Of a DNA stretch of 64,000 nt, positions 9,265 to 18,779 are shown one piece after another. A program made the translations under genes and the position numbers. This DNA is from Pseudomonas sp. NBRC 111124. GTDB lineage: Bacteria; Pseudomonadota; Gammaproteobacteria; Pseudomonadales; Pseudomonadaceae. A model generated the notes under the pieces. That model was not told the origin of the DNA and did not search any database. It was given only the letters and a program-made list of their open reading frames with translations. Location of the stretch: the NCBI RefSeq assembly GCF_001320245.1, contig NZ_BCBA01000009.1, positions 36,531-100,530 on the forward strand. Direction: 5' to 3'. Every line of letters begins with the position of its first letter. Position 1 is the stretch's first letter.

Positions 9265-10344
9265 ATGAAAAGAACCTCGAATCCCTTGCGCTTCGACCGT
9301 ATTTTCTACGCGGTTTCCACGTCGATGCTTCTGGCAACCCCGGTGGAAACTTTCGCGTTCGAACTGCAGGACGATCCGATCTCCCCCAGCTACCTGCAAC
9401 AACCGACGATGCCGACCTTGTCGCTCGACCCGGTCAGCGCCAGCGGCCTGAACATGGGTACGCTGAACGCCTTCAGCGAGAAGATGAGCGAGCGGCATAG
9501 CCTGCCGGCCCCCGACCTGATGGGCGGCCAGTGGGCACAGTTTTTCCCTGGTGCCACACCGCAGCCTGGCGCGCGGACGCCAGAGCAGCTGGAAGCCCCC
9601 AGCCAGCAACTGATGATCGGCCCGGACCTGTTCGTACGTGAAACCGCCGATGGCAACGTCCACCGTGCGGGGATATTCGTGGGCCACAACAATCTGCAAA
9701 GCAGCTTCAATGGAGTACGGCCGTTGCTGGGCGACAAGCAGCGCAACGCAGTCAACCTCAGTGGCGAAAGCCTGGGGGTATTCTGGAGCATGACCCATGA
9801 GCGAGGCTGGCACCTGGATGCCGTGGCCATGGGCTCACGCATCGAGGTGATGGGCCGCGGCGACAGTGGCCAACGCCTGAATGACAGCGGCCATGCGATG
9901 ACTTTTTCGGTAGAGGGCGGTTACCCGATCGGCCTGGGTGGCGGCTGGGTGATCGAGCCCCAGGCGCAATTGATCAACCAGCAATTCTTCCCAGGTAACC
10001 AGGTGCAGGCGGAGACCTTGCAGGCCTTCGATAGCCAGCCCAGCTGGAGCGGCCGGGTCGGCGCCAAACTGTCCGGGCGCTATGAGGTGAAAGGCATGCC
10101 GATCGAGCCCTATGTGCGGACCGACGTCTGGTATGACTTCAACGACACCAGCGATGTGAAGCTGGACCAGGTCGACAAGATCTCCAGCTCGCGCTATTCG
10201 ACCACGGTGGAACTGGGCTTGGGGTTGGTGGCACGGGTGACACCCAAGGTGGCGCTGTTCGTCAGTGCCGATTACAGCAGTGATGTGGATGGCAACGACC
10301 TCAACGGACTGATAGGCAGCCTTGGGGTGCGGATGCGGTGGTAG
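9265..10344 (+). CDS. Short autotransporter-type outer-membrane beta-barrel protein
   Basis: A 359-residue exported protein. Residues 1-31 form a signal peptide (basic start, hydrophobic SMLLATPVETFA). About 90 residues of Pro/Gln-rich linker follow, then a C-terminal region of about 230 residues with alternating beta-strand patterns (GIFVGHNN, HLDAVAMGSRIEVMG, YVRTDVWYDFND, STTVELGLGLVARV). It ends in RMRW, an aromatic C-terminus as expected for BAM-inserted barrels. This matches the pertactin-like autotransporter barrel, but almost no passenger domain precedes it. Full autotransporters usually have passengers of several hundred residues, so this is either a barrel-only outer-membrane protein or a reduced autotransporter. 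The start ATG follows GAGGAG. No partner gene is adjacent; a REP pair follows the stop. Confidence 0.8.
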   Translation: MKRTSNPLRFDRIFYAVSTSMLLATPVETFAFELQDDPISPSYLQQPTMPTLSLDPVSASGLNMGTLNAFSEKMSERHSLPAPDLMGGQWAQFFPGATPQPGARTPEQLEAPSQQLMIGPDLFVRETADGNVHRAGIFVGHNNLQSSFNGVRPLLGDKQRNAVNLSGESLGVFWSMTHERGWHLDAVAMGSRIEVMGRGDSGQRLNDSGHAMTFSVEGGYPIGLGGGWVIEPQAQLINQQFFPGNQVQAETLQAFDSQPSWSGRVGAKLSGRYEVKGMPIEPYVRTDVWYDFNDTSDVKLDQVDKISSSRYSTTVELGLGLVARVTPKVALFVSADYSSDVDGNDLNGLIGSLGVRMRW

Positions 10345-10350
10345 GCAGGT

Positions 10351-10430
10351 CTGGCCTCTTCGCGGGTGAACCCGCTCCCACAGCTACTGCACAGCCCTTG
10401 AGGTGGGTGCAGTACCCGCGAAGAGGCCAG
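10351..10430. repeat. REP pair (inverted) between barrel gene and glgB
   Basis: CTGGCCTCTTCGCGGGT (10351-10367) is exactly mirrored by ACCCGCGAAGAGGCCAG (10414-10430). The left copy continues into the standard REP core AACCCGCTCCCACAG. The pair lies between two convergent genes and may limit readthrough. Confidence 0.85.
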
Positions 10431-10438
10431 CACAGGCA

Positions 10439-12649
10439 TCAGGCTGGCTTCATCACCAATACCCCAAGCGGCGGCAGGTTCAGCGCCAGTGACAACGGCT
10501 GCCCATGGCTGGCTACATTGTCACTCTCTACCGCTCCCAGGTTGCCGACGTTCGAGCCCGCATACAGCTCGGCATCGCTGTTGAGCAACTCTTGCCAGCG
10601 TTCCCCGAACGGTACGCCAATCCGGTACCCCTCGCGCGGCACCGGGGTGAAATTGGCGACCACCAGCAGCGGCTCGCCGTGGCTGCTCCAGCGCAACCAG
10701 GCATACACACTGTTGCGCGCATCATCGCCGACCAGCCATTGGAAGCCCTGAGGCTGACAGTCCTGTTCATGCAGCGCTGGCAGGTCCCGGTACAGGCGAT
10801 TGAGGTCGCCGACCAGGCGCTGCACGCCTTGGTGCTCGGGATACTGCAGCAGGTACCAGTCCAGCTGGTGGTCGTGATTCCACTCACGCCACTGGCCGAA
10901 TTCGCAGCCCATGAACAACAGTTTCTTGCCCGGGTGGGTCCACATGAAGGTCAGGTAGGCGCGCAGGTTGGCGAACTTCTGCCAGCGGTCACCGGGCATC
11001 TTGTCGATCAGCGAGTGCTTGCCGTGCACCACCTCGTCGTGGGAGATCGGCAGGATGAAGTGCTCGGAATAGGCATAGATCAGGCCGAAGCTCATCTCGT
11101 TGTGGTGATAGGTGCGATGCACCGGATCGTTCTGGATGTAATGCAAGGTGTCGTGCATCCAGCCCATGTTCCACTTGTAGGCAAAGCCCAGGCCGCCCTG
11201 CTCTGTCGGCTGGCTCACGCCCGGCCAGGCGGTGGACTCTTCGGCGATGATCAGCGCACCCGGTGCCTCATGGGCGGCGACACCGTTGAGGTGGCGGATG
11301 AAGTCGATGGCCTCGAGATTTTCGCGCCCGCCATGGCGGTTGGGTACCCATTCACCGGCCTTGCGCGAGTAGTCGCGGTACAGCATCGAGGCCACCGCAT
11401 CGACGCGCAAGCCGTCGATGTGGAAGTGCTTGAGCCAGTGCAAGGCCGACGCCATCATGAAACCACGCACCTCGTTGCGCCCGAGGTTGTAGATCAGCGT
11501 GTTCCAGTCCTGGTGATAGCCTTCGAGCGGGTTGTCGTACTCGTACAGCGCAGTGCCGTCGAACCGGGCCAGGCCGTGTTCATCGGTGGGGAAATGCGCC
11601 GGCACCCAGTCGAGGATCACCCCGATGCCACCCTGGTGGCAGGCATCGATGAATGCCGCGAAGTCTTCAGGGCTGCCGTAGCGCGCGGTCGGCGCGAACA
11701 TCGACAGCGGCTGATAGCCCCACGAGCCACCGAACGGGTGCTCCATGATCGGCAGCAGCTCGATATGGGTGAAGCCCAACTGCTGCACGTAAGGCACCAG
11801 GCGTTCGGCCAGTTCACGCCAGTTGTAGTAACGCGACACTTCACCCAGCTCGTCGAGCTCGCATTGCCAGGAGCCGGGGTGCAGTTCGTAGATCGACAGC
11901 GGCGCACTGTAGGCATGGCGCTGGGCGCGATGTTCCATCCACTCATGGTCGCGCCACTCGTGGCTCAGCTCTGCGGTCACCTTCGATGCGGTGCTCGGCG
12001 GCAGCTCGGTGGCGCGGGCCAGCGGGTCGGCCTTCAGCGGCAGGATGCCGTCCTTGCCGAGCACCTCGAATTTGTAAGTCTCGCCCACACCCAGGCGCGG
12101 CACGAACAACTCCCACACCCCGGCGCTGTGGCGCAGGCGCATGGGATGACGGCGGCCGTCCCAATTGTTGAAGTCACCCACCACCGACACCCGGCGCGCA
12201 TTCGGCGCCCACACCGAGAAGCACACGCCGTCGATGCCATCGACCTGGATCGGTTGCGCACCGAAACGCCCGGACAAGTCGCGGTGGTTGCCTTCGGCGA
12301 ACAGGTAGAGGTCCATGTCGCCCAGTTGCGGGCCGAAGCTGTAGGGGTCTTCGGTCACCTGCTCGCCACCGGCCCAGCCGATCTGCAGCCGGTACGGCTG
12401 TGCTTGATCGAGGTGCGCGGTGAACAGGCCGGGCAGGCTACCCTGCACCATCTCGGCAAGGATGCGCCCATCATGGCGCGCCAGCACCCGTACATTCAGT
12501 GCAGTCGGCAGGAAGGCACGGACGAACACGCCGCCCTGCCCGTCGTCGTGGGGGCCCAGCACTGCAAATGGATCGGCGTGCTCGGCGCGGGCCAGGGCAT
12601 CCAGGTCCCGTTGCCGAAGGCCGCCGTTTTCACGCGTGGTTGCATTCAT
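10439..12649 (-). CDS. glgB: 1,4-alpha-glucan branching enzyme GlgB
   Basis: A GH13 enzyme of 736 residues that cuts alpha-1,4 chains and re-attaches them as alpha-1,6 branches on the GlgE-made glucan. The N-terminal modules include CBM48 with [17 protein letters not shown]. The barrel has [36 protein letters not shown] (nucleophile Asp 417) and [13 protein letters not shown] (Glu 470). The 53-residue spacing between these two equals that of the E. coli enzyme. Length is normal. The ATG follows the treS stop codon directly with no bases between, so translation is surely coupled. It is the last gene of the glgE-treS-glgB operon, and a REP pair lies beyond its stop. Confidence 0.97.
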   Translation of the reverse strand: MNATTRENGGLRQRDLDALARAEHADPFAVLGPHDDGQGGVFVRAFLPTALNVRVLARHDGRILAEMVQGSLPGLFTAHLDQAQPYRLQIGWAGGEQVTEDPYSFGPQLGDMDLYLFAEGNHRDLSGRFGAQPIQVDGIDGVCFSVWAPNARRVSVVGDFNNWDGRRHPMRLRHSAGVWELFVPRLGVGETYKFEVLGKDGILPLKADPLARATELPPSTASKVTAELSHEWRDHEWMEHRAQRHAYSAPLSIYELHPGSWQCELDELGEVSRYYNWRELAERLVPYVQQLGFTHIELLPIMEHPFGGSWGYQPLSMFAPTARYGSPEDFAAFIDACHQGGIGVILDWVPAHFPTDEHGLARFDGTALYEYDNPLEGYHQDWNTLIYNLGRNEVRGFMMASALHWLKHFHIDGLRVDAVASMLYRDYSRKAGEWVPNRHGGRENLEAIDFIRHLNGVAAHEAPGALIIAEESTAWPGVSQPTEQGGLGFAYKWNMGWMHDTLHYIQNDPVHRTYHHNEMSFGLIYAYSEHFILPISHDEVVHGKHSLIDKMPGDRWQKFANLRAYLTFMWTHPGKKLLFMGCEFGQWREWNHDHQLDWYLLQYPEHQGVQRLVGDLNRLYRDLPALHEQDCQPQGFQWLVGDDARNSVYAWLRWSSHGEPLLVVANFTPVPREGYRIGVPFGERWQELLNSDAELYAGSNVGNLGAVESDNVASHGQPLSLALNLPPLGVLVMKPA

Positions 12650-15600
12650 CTATGACTCTCCCCAGGTACTGATCAGTCCATGCAGGCCATGCAAAGGCAC
12701 GGCCAGCCAACTTGGACGGTTTTCGGCTTCGTATGTGATTTCGTAGGCGGCTTTTTCCAGGCAGAACAATTCCAGTGCGGCGCGCTCGCCCTCGGCCTGT
12801 TGCCAGGCGTGGGGCATGGCGGCGGTGGCCAGGCCATAAGCTTCGACGAAGGCATGCCGCGACTGGTGCAGGTACTGCCGGGCAACACGTTGCCGGGCTT
12901 GCCGCGCGGGGCCGGAAAGGTCCACCGCAGACGCGCTGCGCAAGATCATCGCAGCAGCATAGTCGAAGGATCGCAACACGCCGCTGACATCCTTGTACGG
13001 GCTGTGTTTGGCCCGGCGCTCGTCCAGCGGGCGGGCCGGTTCGCCCTCGAAGTCGATCAGGTAGGCATCGCCCTGCACTACCAGCACTTGCCCCAGATGC
13101 AGGTCACCGTGCACGCGCATCAACAGGCCGCCCTGAGCCTGTTCGGCGAGCCTGGCGATGTGCTGGGCGAGGCCGTCACGCTGCTGTTGCAGGTCGTCGA
13201 CCTGGGCCTGGCTATCGCTGTCGAGGTGTTCACGGTGCTGAGCCAGCAGGTCGAGGGCGTGGTTCAGTTCGGCACTGATCTGCGTAATCCAGCGCTCGCT
13301 GTCTGCGCTGTCGCTGGGGCGTGGCTGGAAGGCTTCATCATCGGTCGGGGCCGCCAGCAGCAGGTGCATCTCGCCCAGGCGCTGACCGAGCAATGTGGCA
13401 AAGCCGCTCAGTTCGGCCAGCGCGTCGGTGTGTGCCTCGGCGTCGACGCTGTTCGGCTCCATCTCGTCGCGAATGGCTCGCTCCAGGGTGTTCTGGGTCC
13501 AGGCCCAGGCATCGCCCTGATTGTTCAGGTAACCCTGGGCGATCATCAACAGGTGCGGTGCGCCCTGCTCGTCGACGCGGCTGACCCACGCCAGCAACGG
13601 CGAGATATTGGCGAAGCCAGCGGCGGTGAGGTAGGCGCTCATTTCCAGTTCCGGGTGAATGCCCGGGTTGACCCGACGGATCAGCTTGAGCACCACGCGG
13701 TCGCCGATCACCACCGAGCTGTTGGACTGCTCGGCGCTGAGGTAGCGCACTTCACTTTCCTCGTTCAACCCCAGGCCGGCCAGCTGAGCTGTGGATTCGA
13801 AGCGCAGTTCGCCCTCGCCGTTGCCGCAAGGCAAACGCATGCCGTCCTGGCAGGCGCGCAGCACCGCACGGATGAACGGCTCCAGGACGAAGGCATCGGT
13901 GATCAGGCCAACCTGACGGCCACGGCGTACCCGCGACAGCGCCAGCTGCTGCGGCAGCGCCGTGTTGATCTGCTCTTCCGGCAACAGGCCGAACGGCAGC
14001 TGGTACTGGTTGGCCACGCCGTCACTGAGCACTTCGATCTCGCTGAGCAGCACCGGCGTGGTGGCGGTGCCGAAGCGCACGCCGTAGCGCAGGCGCACCT
14101 GGTCGATCGGGCCTTCCTTGCCGGCGAACCAGCGGCGCTTGGGCAGGTATTGCGGCAGGATGGTCTGGTGAAGGGTGTCGCTGGAGGGGGCCTCGAGCAG
14201 TTCTTCCATGCGTTTGCGCAGCACTAACGTGGTCAATTCCGGCAACCCCTCGGTAGCTTGGATGTGCCAACTGGGCATGCGGTCGTGGGCAGCCAGCAGG
14301 AACCAGTAAAAGGCATAGGGCGGCAAGGTCAGCAGGAACGGCAGCTGGCCGATCGGCGGGAAGGCGCTGCCACCGAGCATCTCAACCGGCACTTTGCCTG
14401 CGTATTGCGACAGTTCGAGCTCGGCAGCCTGGGCGGCGCGGGAAACGTTGGCGACGCAGAGAATCACCTCCGTGTTGCCGTCGGCGTCCGTGTACTCGCG
14501 GATATACGCCAGGATCCGCCGGTTGCTCGGCGTCAGCGTGCGCAGGCTGCCGCGGCCGAAAGCCTTCTGCTGCTTGCGCACTGCCAGCAGCCGGCGGTTC
14601 CAGTTCAGCAACGAGTGCGGGTCGTGGGCCTGGGCTTCGACGTTGACGGTCTGGTAGCCGTACAGCGGGTCCATGATCGGCGGCAGCACCAGGCGTTGCG
14701 GGTCGGCCCTGGAGAACCCGCCGTTGCGGTCCGGCGACCACTGCATCGGCGTGCGCACGCCATCACGGTCGCCGAGGTAGATGTTGTCGCCCATGCCCAG
14801 TTCGTCGCCGTAATACAAGGTCGGCGTGCCGGGCATCGACAGCAGCAGGCTGGTGAGCAGTTCGATGCGCCGGCGGTCACGCTGCAACAGCGGCGCCAAA
14901 CGCCGACGGATGCCGAGGTTGATGCGCGCACGACGGTCTTCGGCGTAGTAGTTCCACAGGTAGTCGCGCTCGCGGTCGGTGACCATCTCCAGCGTCAGCT
15001 CATCGTGGTTGCGCAGGAAGATTGCCCACTGGCAGTTGGCCGGGATTTCCGGGGTCTGGCGCAGAATGTCGGTGATCGGGAAGCGGTCTTCCATGGCCAG
15101 GGCCATGTACATGCGCGGCATCAGCGGGAAGTGGAAGGCCATGTGGCATTCGTCGCCCTCACCCTCGCCGAAGTACGGGCGAGTGTCCTCGGGCCACTGG
15201 TTGGCCTCGGCCAGCAGCATACGGTCGGGGTAGTTGGCGTCGATCTCGGCGCGGATCGCCTTGAGTACCGTGTGGGTTTCCGGCAGGTTCTCGTTGTTGG
15301 TGCCGTCGCGCTCGATCAGGTAGGGGATGGCGTCCAGCCGCAAGCCATCGACGCCCAGGTCGAGCCAGAACCGCATCACCCCGATCACCGCCTTGAGCAC
15401 CTGCGGGTTATCGAAGTTGAGGTCCGGCTGGTGGGAATAGAAACGGTGCCAGAAGTACTGGCCGGCGACCGGGTCCCAGGTCCAATTCGACTTCTCGGTG
15501 TCGAGGAAGATGATCCGCGTACCGTCATACTTCTGGTCATCGTCCGACCACACGTAGAAGTCCCGCGCCTTGCTGCCGCGCTTGGCATGGCGGGCGCGCT

Positions 15601-15967
15601 GAAACCACGGGTGCTGGTCACTGGTGTGGTTGATGACCAGTTCGGTGATCACCCGCAGGCCGCGCTTGTGCGCCTCGGCGATGAAGCGCCGGGCGTCGGC
15701 CATGCTGCCGTAATCCGGATGCACAGCTTTGTATTCGGCGATGTCGTAACCGTCGTCGCGCCGTGGCGAGGGGTAGAACGGCAGCAGCCAGAGGGTGTTG
15801 ACGCCAAGCTCGGCAATGTAGTCGAGCTTGCTGATCAGGCCAGCGAAATCGCCGATGCCGTCGTTGTTCGAATCGAAGAACGATTTGATATGCAGCTGGT
15901 AGATCACGGCGTCCTTGTACCACAGTGGGTCATCGATGAACGCTGCCGGGCGGGACCGCTTGGCCAT
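12650..15967 (-). CDS. treS: Trehalose synthase / maltokinase fusion (TreS-Mak)
   Basis: A two-enzyme protein of 1105 residues. Residues 1 to ~560 are trehalose synthase (GH13): WYKDAVIYQLHIKSF, LVINHTSDQHPWFQ, DGLRLDAIPYL (Asp 212) and LLAEANQWPED (Glu 254). This half interconverts trehalose and maltose. Residues ~590-1105 are maltokinase (Pep2-like): PQYLPKRRWFAGKEG, then the phosphotransferase motifs MRVHGDLHLGQVLV and YLIDFEGEPARPLDERR. This half makes maltose 1-phosphate with ATP. The fusion channels trehalose to GlgE, whose gene ends 15 bases upstream; glgB follows at zero spacing. All visible active-site residues are intact. Fusion of the two activities is common in pseudomonads. Confidence 0.96.
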   Translation of the reverse strand: MAKRSRPAAFIDDPLWYKDAVIYQLHIKSFFDSNNDGIGDFAGLISKLDYIAELGVNTLWLLPFYPSPRRDDGYDIAEYKAVHPDYGSMADARRFIAEAHKRGLRVITELVINHTSDQHPWFQRARHAKRGSKARDFYVWSDDDQKYDGTRIIFLDTEKSNWTWDPVAGQYFWHRFYSHQPDLNFDNPQVLKAVIGVMRFWLDLGVDGLRLDAIPYLIERDGTNNENLPETHTVLKAIRAEIDANYPDRMLLAEANQWPEDTRPYFGEGEGDECHMAFHFPLMPRMYMALAMEDRFPITDILRQTPEIPANCQWAIFLRNHDELTLEMVTDRERDYLWNYYAEDRRARINLGIRRRLAPLLQRDRRRIELLTSLLLSMPGTPTLYYGDELGMGDNIYLGDRDGVRTPMQWSPDRNGGFSRADPQRLVLPPIMDPLYGYQTVNVEAQAHDPHSLLNWNRRLLAVRKQQKAFGRGSLRTLTPSNRRILAYIREYTDADGNTEVILCVANVSRAAQAAELELSQYAGKVPVEMLGGSAFPPIGQLPFLLTLPPYAFYWFLLAAHDRMPSWHIQATEGLPELTTLVLRKRMEELLEAPSSDTLHQTILPQYLPKRRWFAGKEGPIDQVRLRYGVRFGTATTPVLLSEIEVLSDGVANQYQLPFGLLPEEQINTALPQQLALSRVRRGRQVGLITDAFVLEPFIRAVLRACQDGMRLPCGNGEGELRFESTAQLAGLGLNEESEVRYLSAEQSNSSVVIGDRVVLKLIRRVNPGIHPELEMSAYLTAAGFANISPLLAWVSRVDEQGAPHLLMIAQGYLNNQGDAWAWTQNTLERAIRDEMEPNSVDAEAHTDALAELSGFATLLGQRLGEMHLLLAAPTDDEAFQPRPSDSADSERWITQISAELNHALDLLAQHREHLDSDSQAQVDDLQQQRDGLAQHIARLAEQAQGGLLMRVHGDLHLGQVLVVQGDAYLIDFEGEPARPLDERRAKHSPYKDVSGVLRSFDYAAAMILRSASAVDLSGPARQARQRVARQYLHQSRHAFVEAYGLATAAMPHAWQQAEGERAALELFCLEKAAYEITYEAENRPSWLAVPLHGLHGLISTWGES

Positions 15968-15982
15968 GTGCGACTCCTTGCC

Positions 15983-18001
15983 CTATCGGGCCTTGCTGAT
16001 GCGCCAGATGCCGAATGGCAGGTTCCACGGCTCGATGCGCATCCACTGGGTCTTGCCGTACCAGGACCAGCGATGGCCGCTCATCAAGTCTTCACCGTGG
16101 GTTTCGGCATTGTCATCCAGGCCCAGTTCCCACAGAGGCAGTTCAAAATGCGCTTCCTGGGCGTTGTGCGGATCGAGACTCACGGCAATCAGGATGTAGT
16201 TGTCGCGCTCAGGCGTGCGTTTGGCGAAGTACAGGATGTTGTCGTTCCAGCAGTTGAAGAACGCTACGCCAAGGTGGGTCTGCAGCGCTGGGTTCTGGCG
16301 ACGGATGCGATTGAGCTGGGCAATCTCGGCGATGATGTTGCCCGGCTGGGTGAAGTCCCTGGGGCGGATTTCGTATTTCTCCGAGTCCAGGTACTCCTCC
16401 TTGCCCGGCAGCGCCGCGCTCTCGCACAGCTCGAAGCCGCTATACATGCCCCACAGCCCAGAGCCCATGGTCGCCAGCGCCGCCCGGATAAGAAAACCGG
16501 CACGGCCGTTGTACTGCAAGAAATACGGGTTGATGTCCGGCGTGTTAACGAAGAAATTCGGCCGGTAGCATTGGCTCCACGGCGGCTGGTTGAGCTGCTC
16601 GAAATACTCGCGCAACTCTTGCTTGGTGTTGCGCCAGGTGAAGTAGGTATAGCTTTGGGCGTACCCGACCTTGCCCAGGCGCGCCATCATCGCTGGCTTG
16701 GTGAAGGCTTCGGCGAGGAAAATCACGTCGGGGTATTGAGCACGTACATTGGCGATCAGCCATTGCCAGAAGGGCAACGGCTTGGTGTGCGGGTTATCGA
16801 CACGAAAGGTCTTCACCCCCTCCTCGACCCAGCCGATGATCACGTCACGCAGGGCCAGCCACAGGCTGGGTACCGCGTCGGGCGCATAGAAATCGACGTT
16901 GACGATGTCCTGATATTTCTTCGGCGGGTTTTCCGCGTAACGAATGGTGCCGTCCGGCCGCCAGCTGAACCAGCCAGGGTGCTCGGTGAGCCAGGGGTGG
17001 TCCTGGGAACACTGGATGGCGAAATCCAGGGCGATCTCCAGGCCGTGCTGGGCGGCGGCAGACACCAAGCGACGAAAATCATCGCGGCTGCCCAGCTGCG
17101 GGTGGATCGCGTCATGGCCACCTTCCGGACTGCCGATCGCGTAGGGGCTGCCCGGGTCGCCGGGCTGGGCTTGCAAGGCATTGTTACGGCCTTTGCGGTG
17201 CTTGCTGCCGATGGGGTGGATCGGCGGAAAATACAGCACGTCAAAGCCCATGTCGCGGATCATCGGCAGGCGCTGGTGCACGTCGTTGAAAGTGCCGTGG
17301 CGCTCAGGGCTGTCGGTGATCGAACGCGGGAACAGTTCGTACCAACTGGCGAACTGCGCAGCCGGCCGGTCGACATCCAGCGGGAATTCTATGCTGCGGG
17401 TCAGGTAACTACGGTGCTCGGCCTCGGCCATCAGCCGCGACGCTTCGGCGCCCAACAATAGCGCCACCTGGTCATCGACTTGCAGTTCACCCAGTTGCTG
17501 TTGCAAGCGCTGCAGTTCGTCGCGAAGCACGCCTTCACTGAGTTCCATGCCTTTGCCAAGCATCAGCCGGCCTTCTTCGAGCTCCAGCGTGACGTCGACG
17601 CCAGCTTGGTACTTCTTCTCCAGATCATGGCAATAGGTGGCGAACGGATCGATCCACGCCTCGATGCTGAACACGTGCGGGCCGATCTCCGTGGGCGTGA
17701 ACTCGGCCAACCACAAATCGTTGCCCGGCGACTGCATGGGCACGCAATGCACCCGGCGGCTCTGTACCTCACGCCAGTTCAGCACCACCGCCATGCGGTC
17801 ATGGCCGTCGGTGTAGACCTTGCTGCTGACCGCCACCGGCTGACCACTGATGGCCTTGGTCGCGAAGGCGCCGGCATCGAGCACCGGCTGGGTATCTTCG
17901 ATGACGATACGTGGCGCCAGTAGCGCCTGGGACAGGCTAATGGCCTGTTCCGGGTGATCATTGGCCGTGGGCGCACTTTCAAAGGGCTCGTTACGTGACA
18001 T
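15983..18001 (-). CDS. glgE: Alpha-1,4-glucan:maltose-1-phosphate maltosyltransferase GlgE
   Basis: A GH13_3 enzyme of 672 residues that transfers maltosyl units from maltose 1-phosphate to the growing alpha-1,4-glucan. The N-terminal domains contain SIEAWIDPFATYCHDLEKKY and the long helical insert. The barrel shows WYELFPRS, DVLYFPPIHPIGSKHRKG, FRVDNPHTKPLPFW (nucleophile Asp 402) and IFLAEAFTKP (acid/base Glu 431). The 29-residue spacing matches the Streptomyces GlgE pair. It is the first gene of the operon with treS-mak and glgB, divergent from a small proline-rich gene with a 140-base gap that must hold its promoter. Some databases label such proteins simply alpha-amylase; the substrate-specific context supports GlgE. 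Confidence 0.96.
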   Translation of the reverse strand: MSRNEPFESAPTANDHPEQAISLSQALLAPRIVIEDTQPVLDAGAFATKAISGQPVAVSSKVYTDGHDRMAVVLNWREVQSRRVHCVPMQSPGNDLWLAEFTPTEIGPHVFSIEAWIDPFATYCHDLEKKYQAGVDVTLELEEGRLMLGKGMELSEGVLRDELQRLQQQLGELQVDDQVALLLGAEASRLMAEAEHRSYLTRSIEFPLDVDRPAAQFASWYELFPRSITDSPERHGTFNDVHQRLPMIRDMGFDVLYFPPIHPIGSKHRKGRNNALQAQPGDPGSPYAIGSPEGGHDAIHPQLGSRDDFRRLVSAAAQHGLEIALDFAIQCSQDHPWLTEHPGWFSWRPDGTIRYAENPPKKYQDIVNVDFYAPDAVPSLWLALRDVIIGWVEEGVKTFRVDNPHTKPLPFWQWLIANVRAQYPDVIFLAEAFTKPAMMARLGKVGYAQSYTYFTWRNTKQELREYFEQLNQPPWSQCYRPNFFVNTPDINPYFLQYNGRAGFLIRAALATMGSGLWGMYSGFELCESAALPGKEEYLDSEKYEIRPRDFTQPGNIIAEIAQLNRIRRQNPALQTHLGVAFFNCWNDNILYFAKRTPERDNYILIAVSLDPHNAQEAHFELPLWELGLDDNAETHGEDLMSGHRWSWYGKTQWMRIEPWNLPFGIWRISKAR

Positions 18002-18141
18002 CGACCTTGCTCCCTCAGGCTGGTGGCGGTAAGGGTTCAGAGCCGGGCACAGGCACAGGGGTTCAAAAAATTGAGCGAACGGTAGCTGCCAGCGGTCAGA
18101 GCCTGCAGCACCTCTTCAATTCACCCATGCGAGGTCAGGCC

Positions 18142-18303
18142 ATGAACATCCCGATTCCACCGGAAACTCCAGATCCGAACATAGACGACCCGAGCCTGCC
18201 GCCGCCCGTGCCGCAGGACGACCCGGACGAGTTGCCGATCAAGCCGACCATGCCGCCGACGGTGGGGGATCCGCCGAGTGATGATCCTCCGGTGAAGGCT
18301 TAA
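18142..18303 (+). CDS. Small proline-rich peptide
   Basis: A 53-residue peptide beginning MNIPIPPETPDPN. About one third of its residues are proline, with many Asp residues (PPPVPQDDPDELP, GDPPSDDPPVKA). It is expected to be extended and disordered, with no signal peptide or membrane segment. ATG 18142 has a GAGGT-type site at 18131-18135. The frame is also open upstream to 17995 but would then overlap the glgE start, and that upstream part lacks the compositional bias. I do not recognise a function. The strong bias at protein level, and its place at the head of a group of small genes, argue that it is real. Confidence 0.6.
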   Translation: MNIPIPPETPDPNIDDPSLPPPVPQDDPDELPIKPTMPPTVGDPPSDDPPVKA

Positions 18304-18319
18304 GGGTAGACCACCGCAC

Positions 18320-18336
18320 CTGATATTTTTGCCAGT
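18320..18336 (+). promoter_or_regulatory. Repeated 17-bp element, copy A (CTGNNATTTTTNCCAGT)
   Basis: CTGATATTTTTGCCAGT ends 57 bases before the start of the 103-aa gene. Near-identical copies lie at 18702-18718 and 19181-19197, 61 and 58 bases before their own start codons. The shared position suggests a promoter part or operator. Confidence 0.6.
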
Positions 18337-18380
18337 TGGCAAGGCAGGCCCAGTGCGCAACGCTAGGCCTGCCTTGCCAA
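18336..18380 (+). promoter_or_regulatory. Perfect 15-bp inverted repeat abutting the ribosome site of the 103-aa gene
   Basis: TTGGCAAGGCAGGCC (18336-18350) is exactly mirrored by GGCCTGCCTTGCCAA (18366-18380) around a 15-base loop. The ribosome site GGAGAAG begins 2-3 bases after the right arm. There is no T-run, so it is not a terminator. It could be a leader hairpin or an operator. Confidence 0.6.
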
Positions 18381-18393
18381 TTGGAGAAGCATC

Positions 18394-18705
18394 ATGCGTA
18401 TCAGCCTCGACGACATTATAGAAATCATCAAAAAGATGAGCCCCAACCTGCAGATCAAAGCAGAGACTCGACTCAGTGACATCGAAATTGACATGAGCCA
18501 GTTCAGCGACTGTTGTGATGAGTACTTAAACCAAACCCTTGATGAACTGGAAGCGTCGATTCAACCTAAGAGCGCTCAGTACTCAAACGATCAGTACTTA
18601 AAAGCATTCTTCACCGAGCTTGAACAGCTCGATGGCAATGACCTACAAGATGTTACGGATGTCCATGGCATTGCGGAAAAGCTAGCCCCCCCGCTTTACG
18701 ACTGA
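18394..18705 (+). CDS. Small acidic protein of unknown function
   Basis: A 103-residue acidic, mostly helical protein beginning MRISLDDIIEIIKKMSP. It has no signal peptide or membrane segment and contains a Cys-Cys pair (FSDCCDEYL). Its codons are AT-richer than those of its neighbours, and GGAGAAG precedes the ATG. I do not recognise the family with confidence. The pattern of a first helix, then RLSDIEIDMSQF, then a C-terminal DVTDVHGIAEKL faintly resembles an acyl-carrier-protein-like fold (as in DUF1493-type proteins) without the phosphopantetheine serine; this is a weak inference. It shares the 17-bp upstream element with the next two transcription units, so a common job with the nearby ACP is plausible. 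Confidence 0.7.
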   Translation: MRISLDDIIEIIKKMSPNLQIKAETRLSDIEIDMSQFSDCCDEYLNQTLDELEASIQPKSAQYSNDQYLKAFFTELEQLDGNDLQDVTDVHGIAEKLAPPLYD

Positions 18706-18718
18706 TATTTTTCCCAGT
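18702..18718 (+). promoter_or_regulatory. Repeated 17-bp element, copy B
   Basis: CTGATATTTTTCCCAGT differs from copy A at one base, and it overlaps the TGA stop of the preceding gene. It ends 61 bases before the GTG of the 78-aa gene. Confidence 0.6.
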
Positions 18719-18779
18719 AGCGTGGTTTGCCGGCAACGTAGAAGATGAAGCGCTCTATTTACCCCAAGGAGCCCCTATC

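Noticed and set aside
10505..12655. A 716-codon open frame antisense to glgB
   Set aside because: Same cause; the glgB protein has all its catalytic motifs on the other strand.
14258..17461. A 1067-codon open frame antisense to treS-mak and glgE
   Set aside because: It mirrors codon structure of two certain GH13 genes on the opposite strand; the translation has no recognisable domain and long antisense frames are usual in GC-rich DNA.
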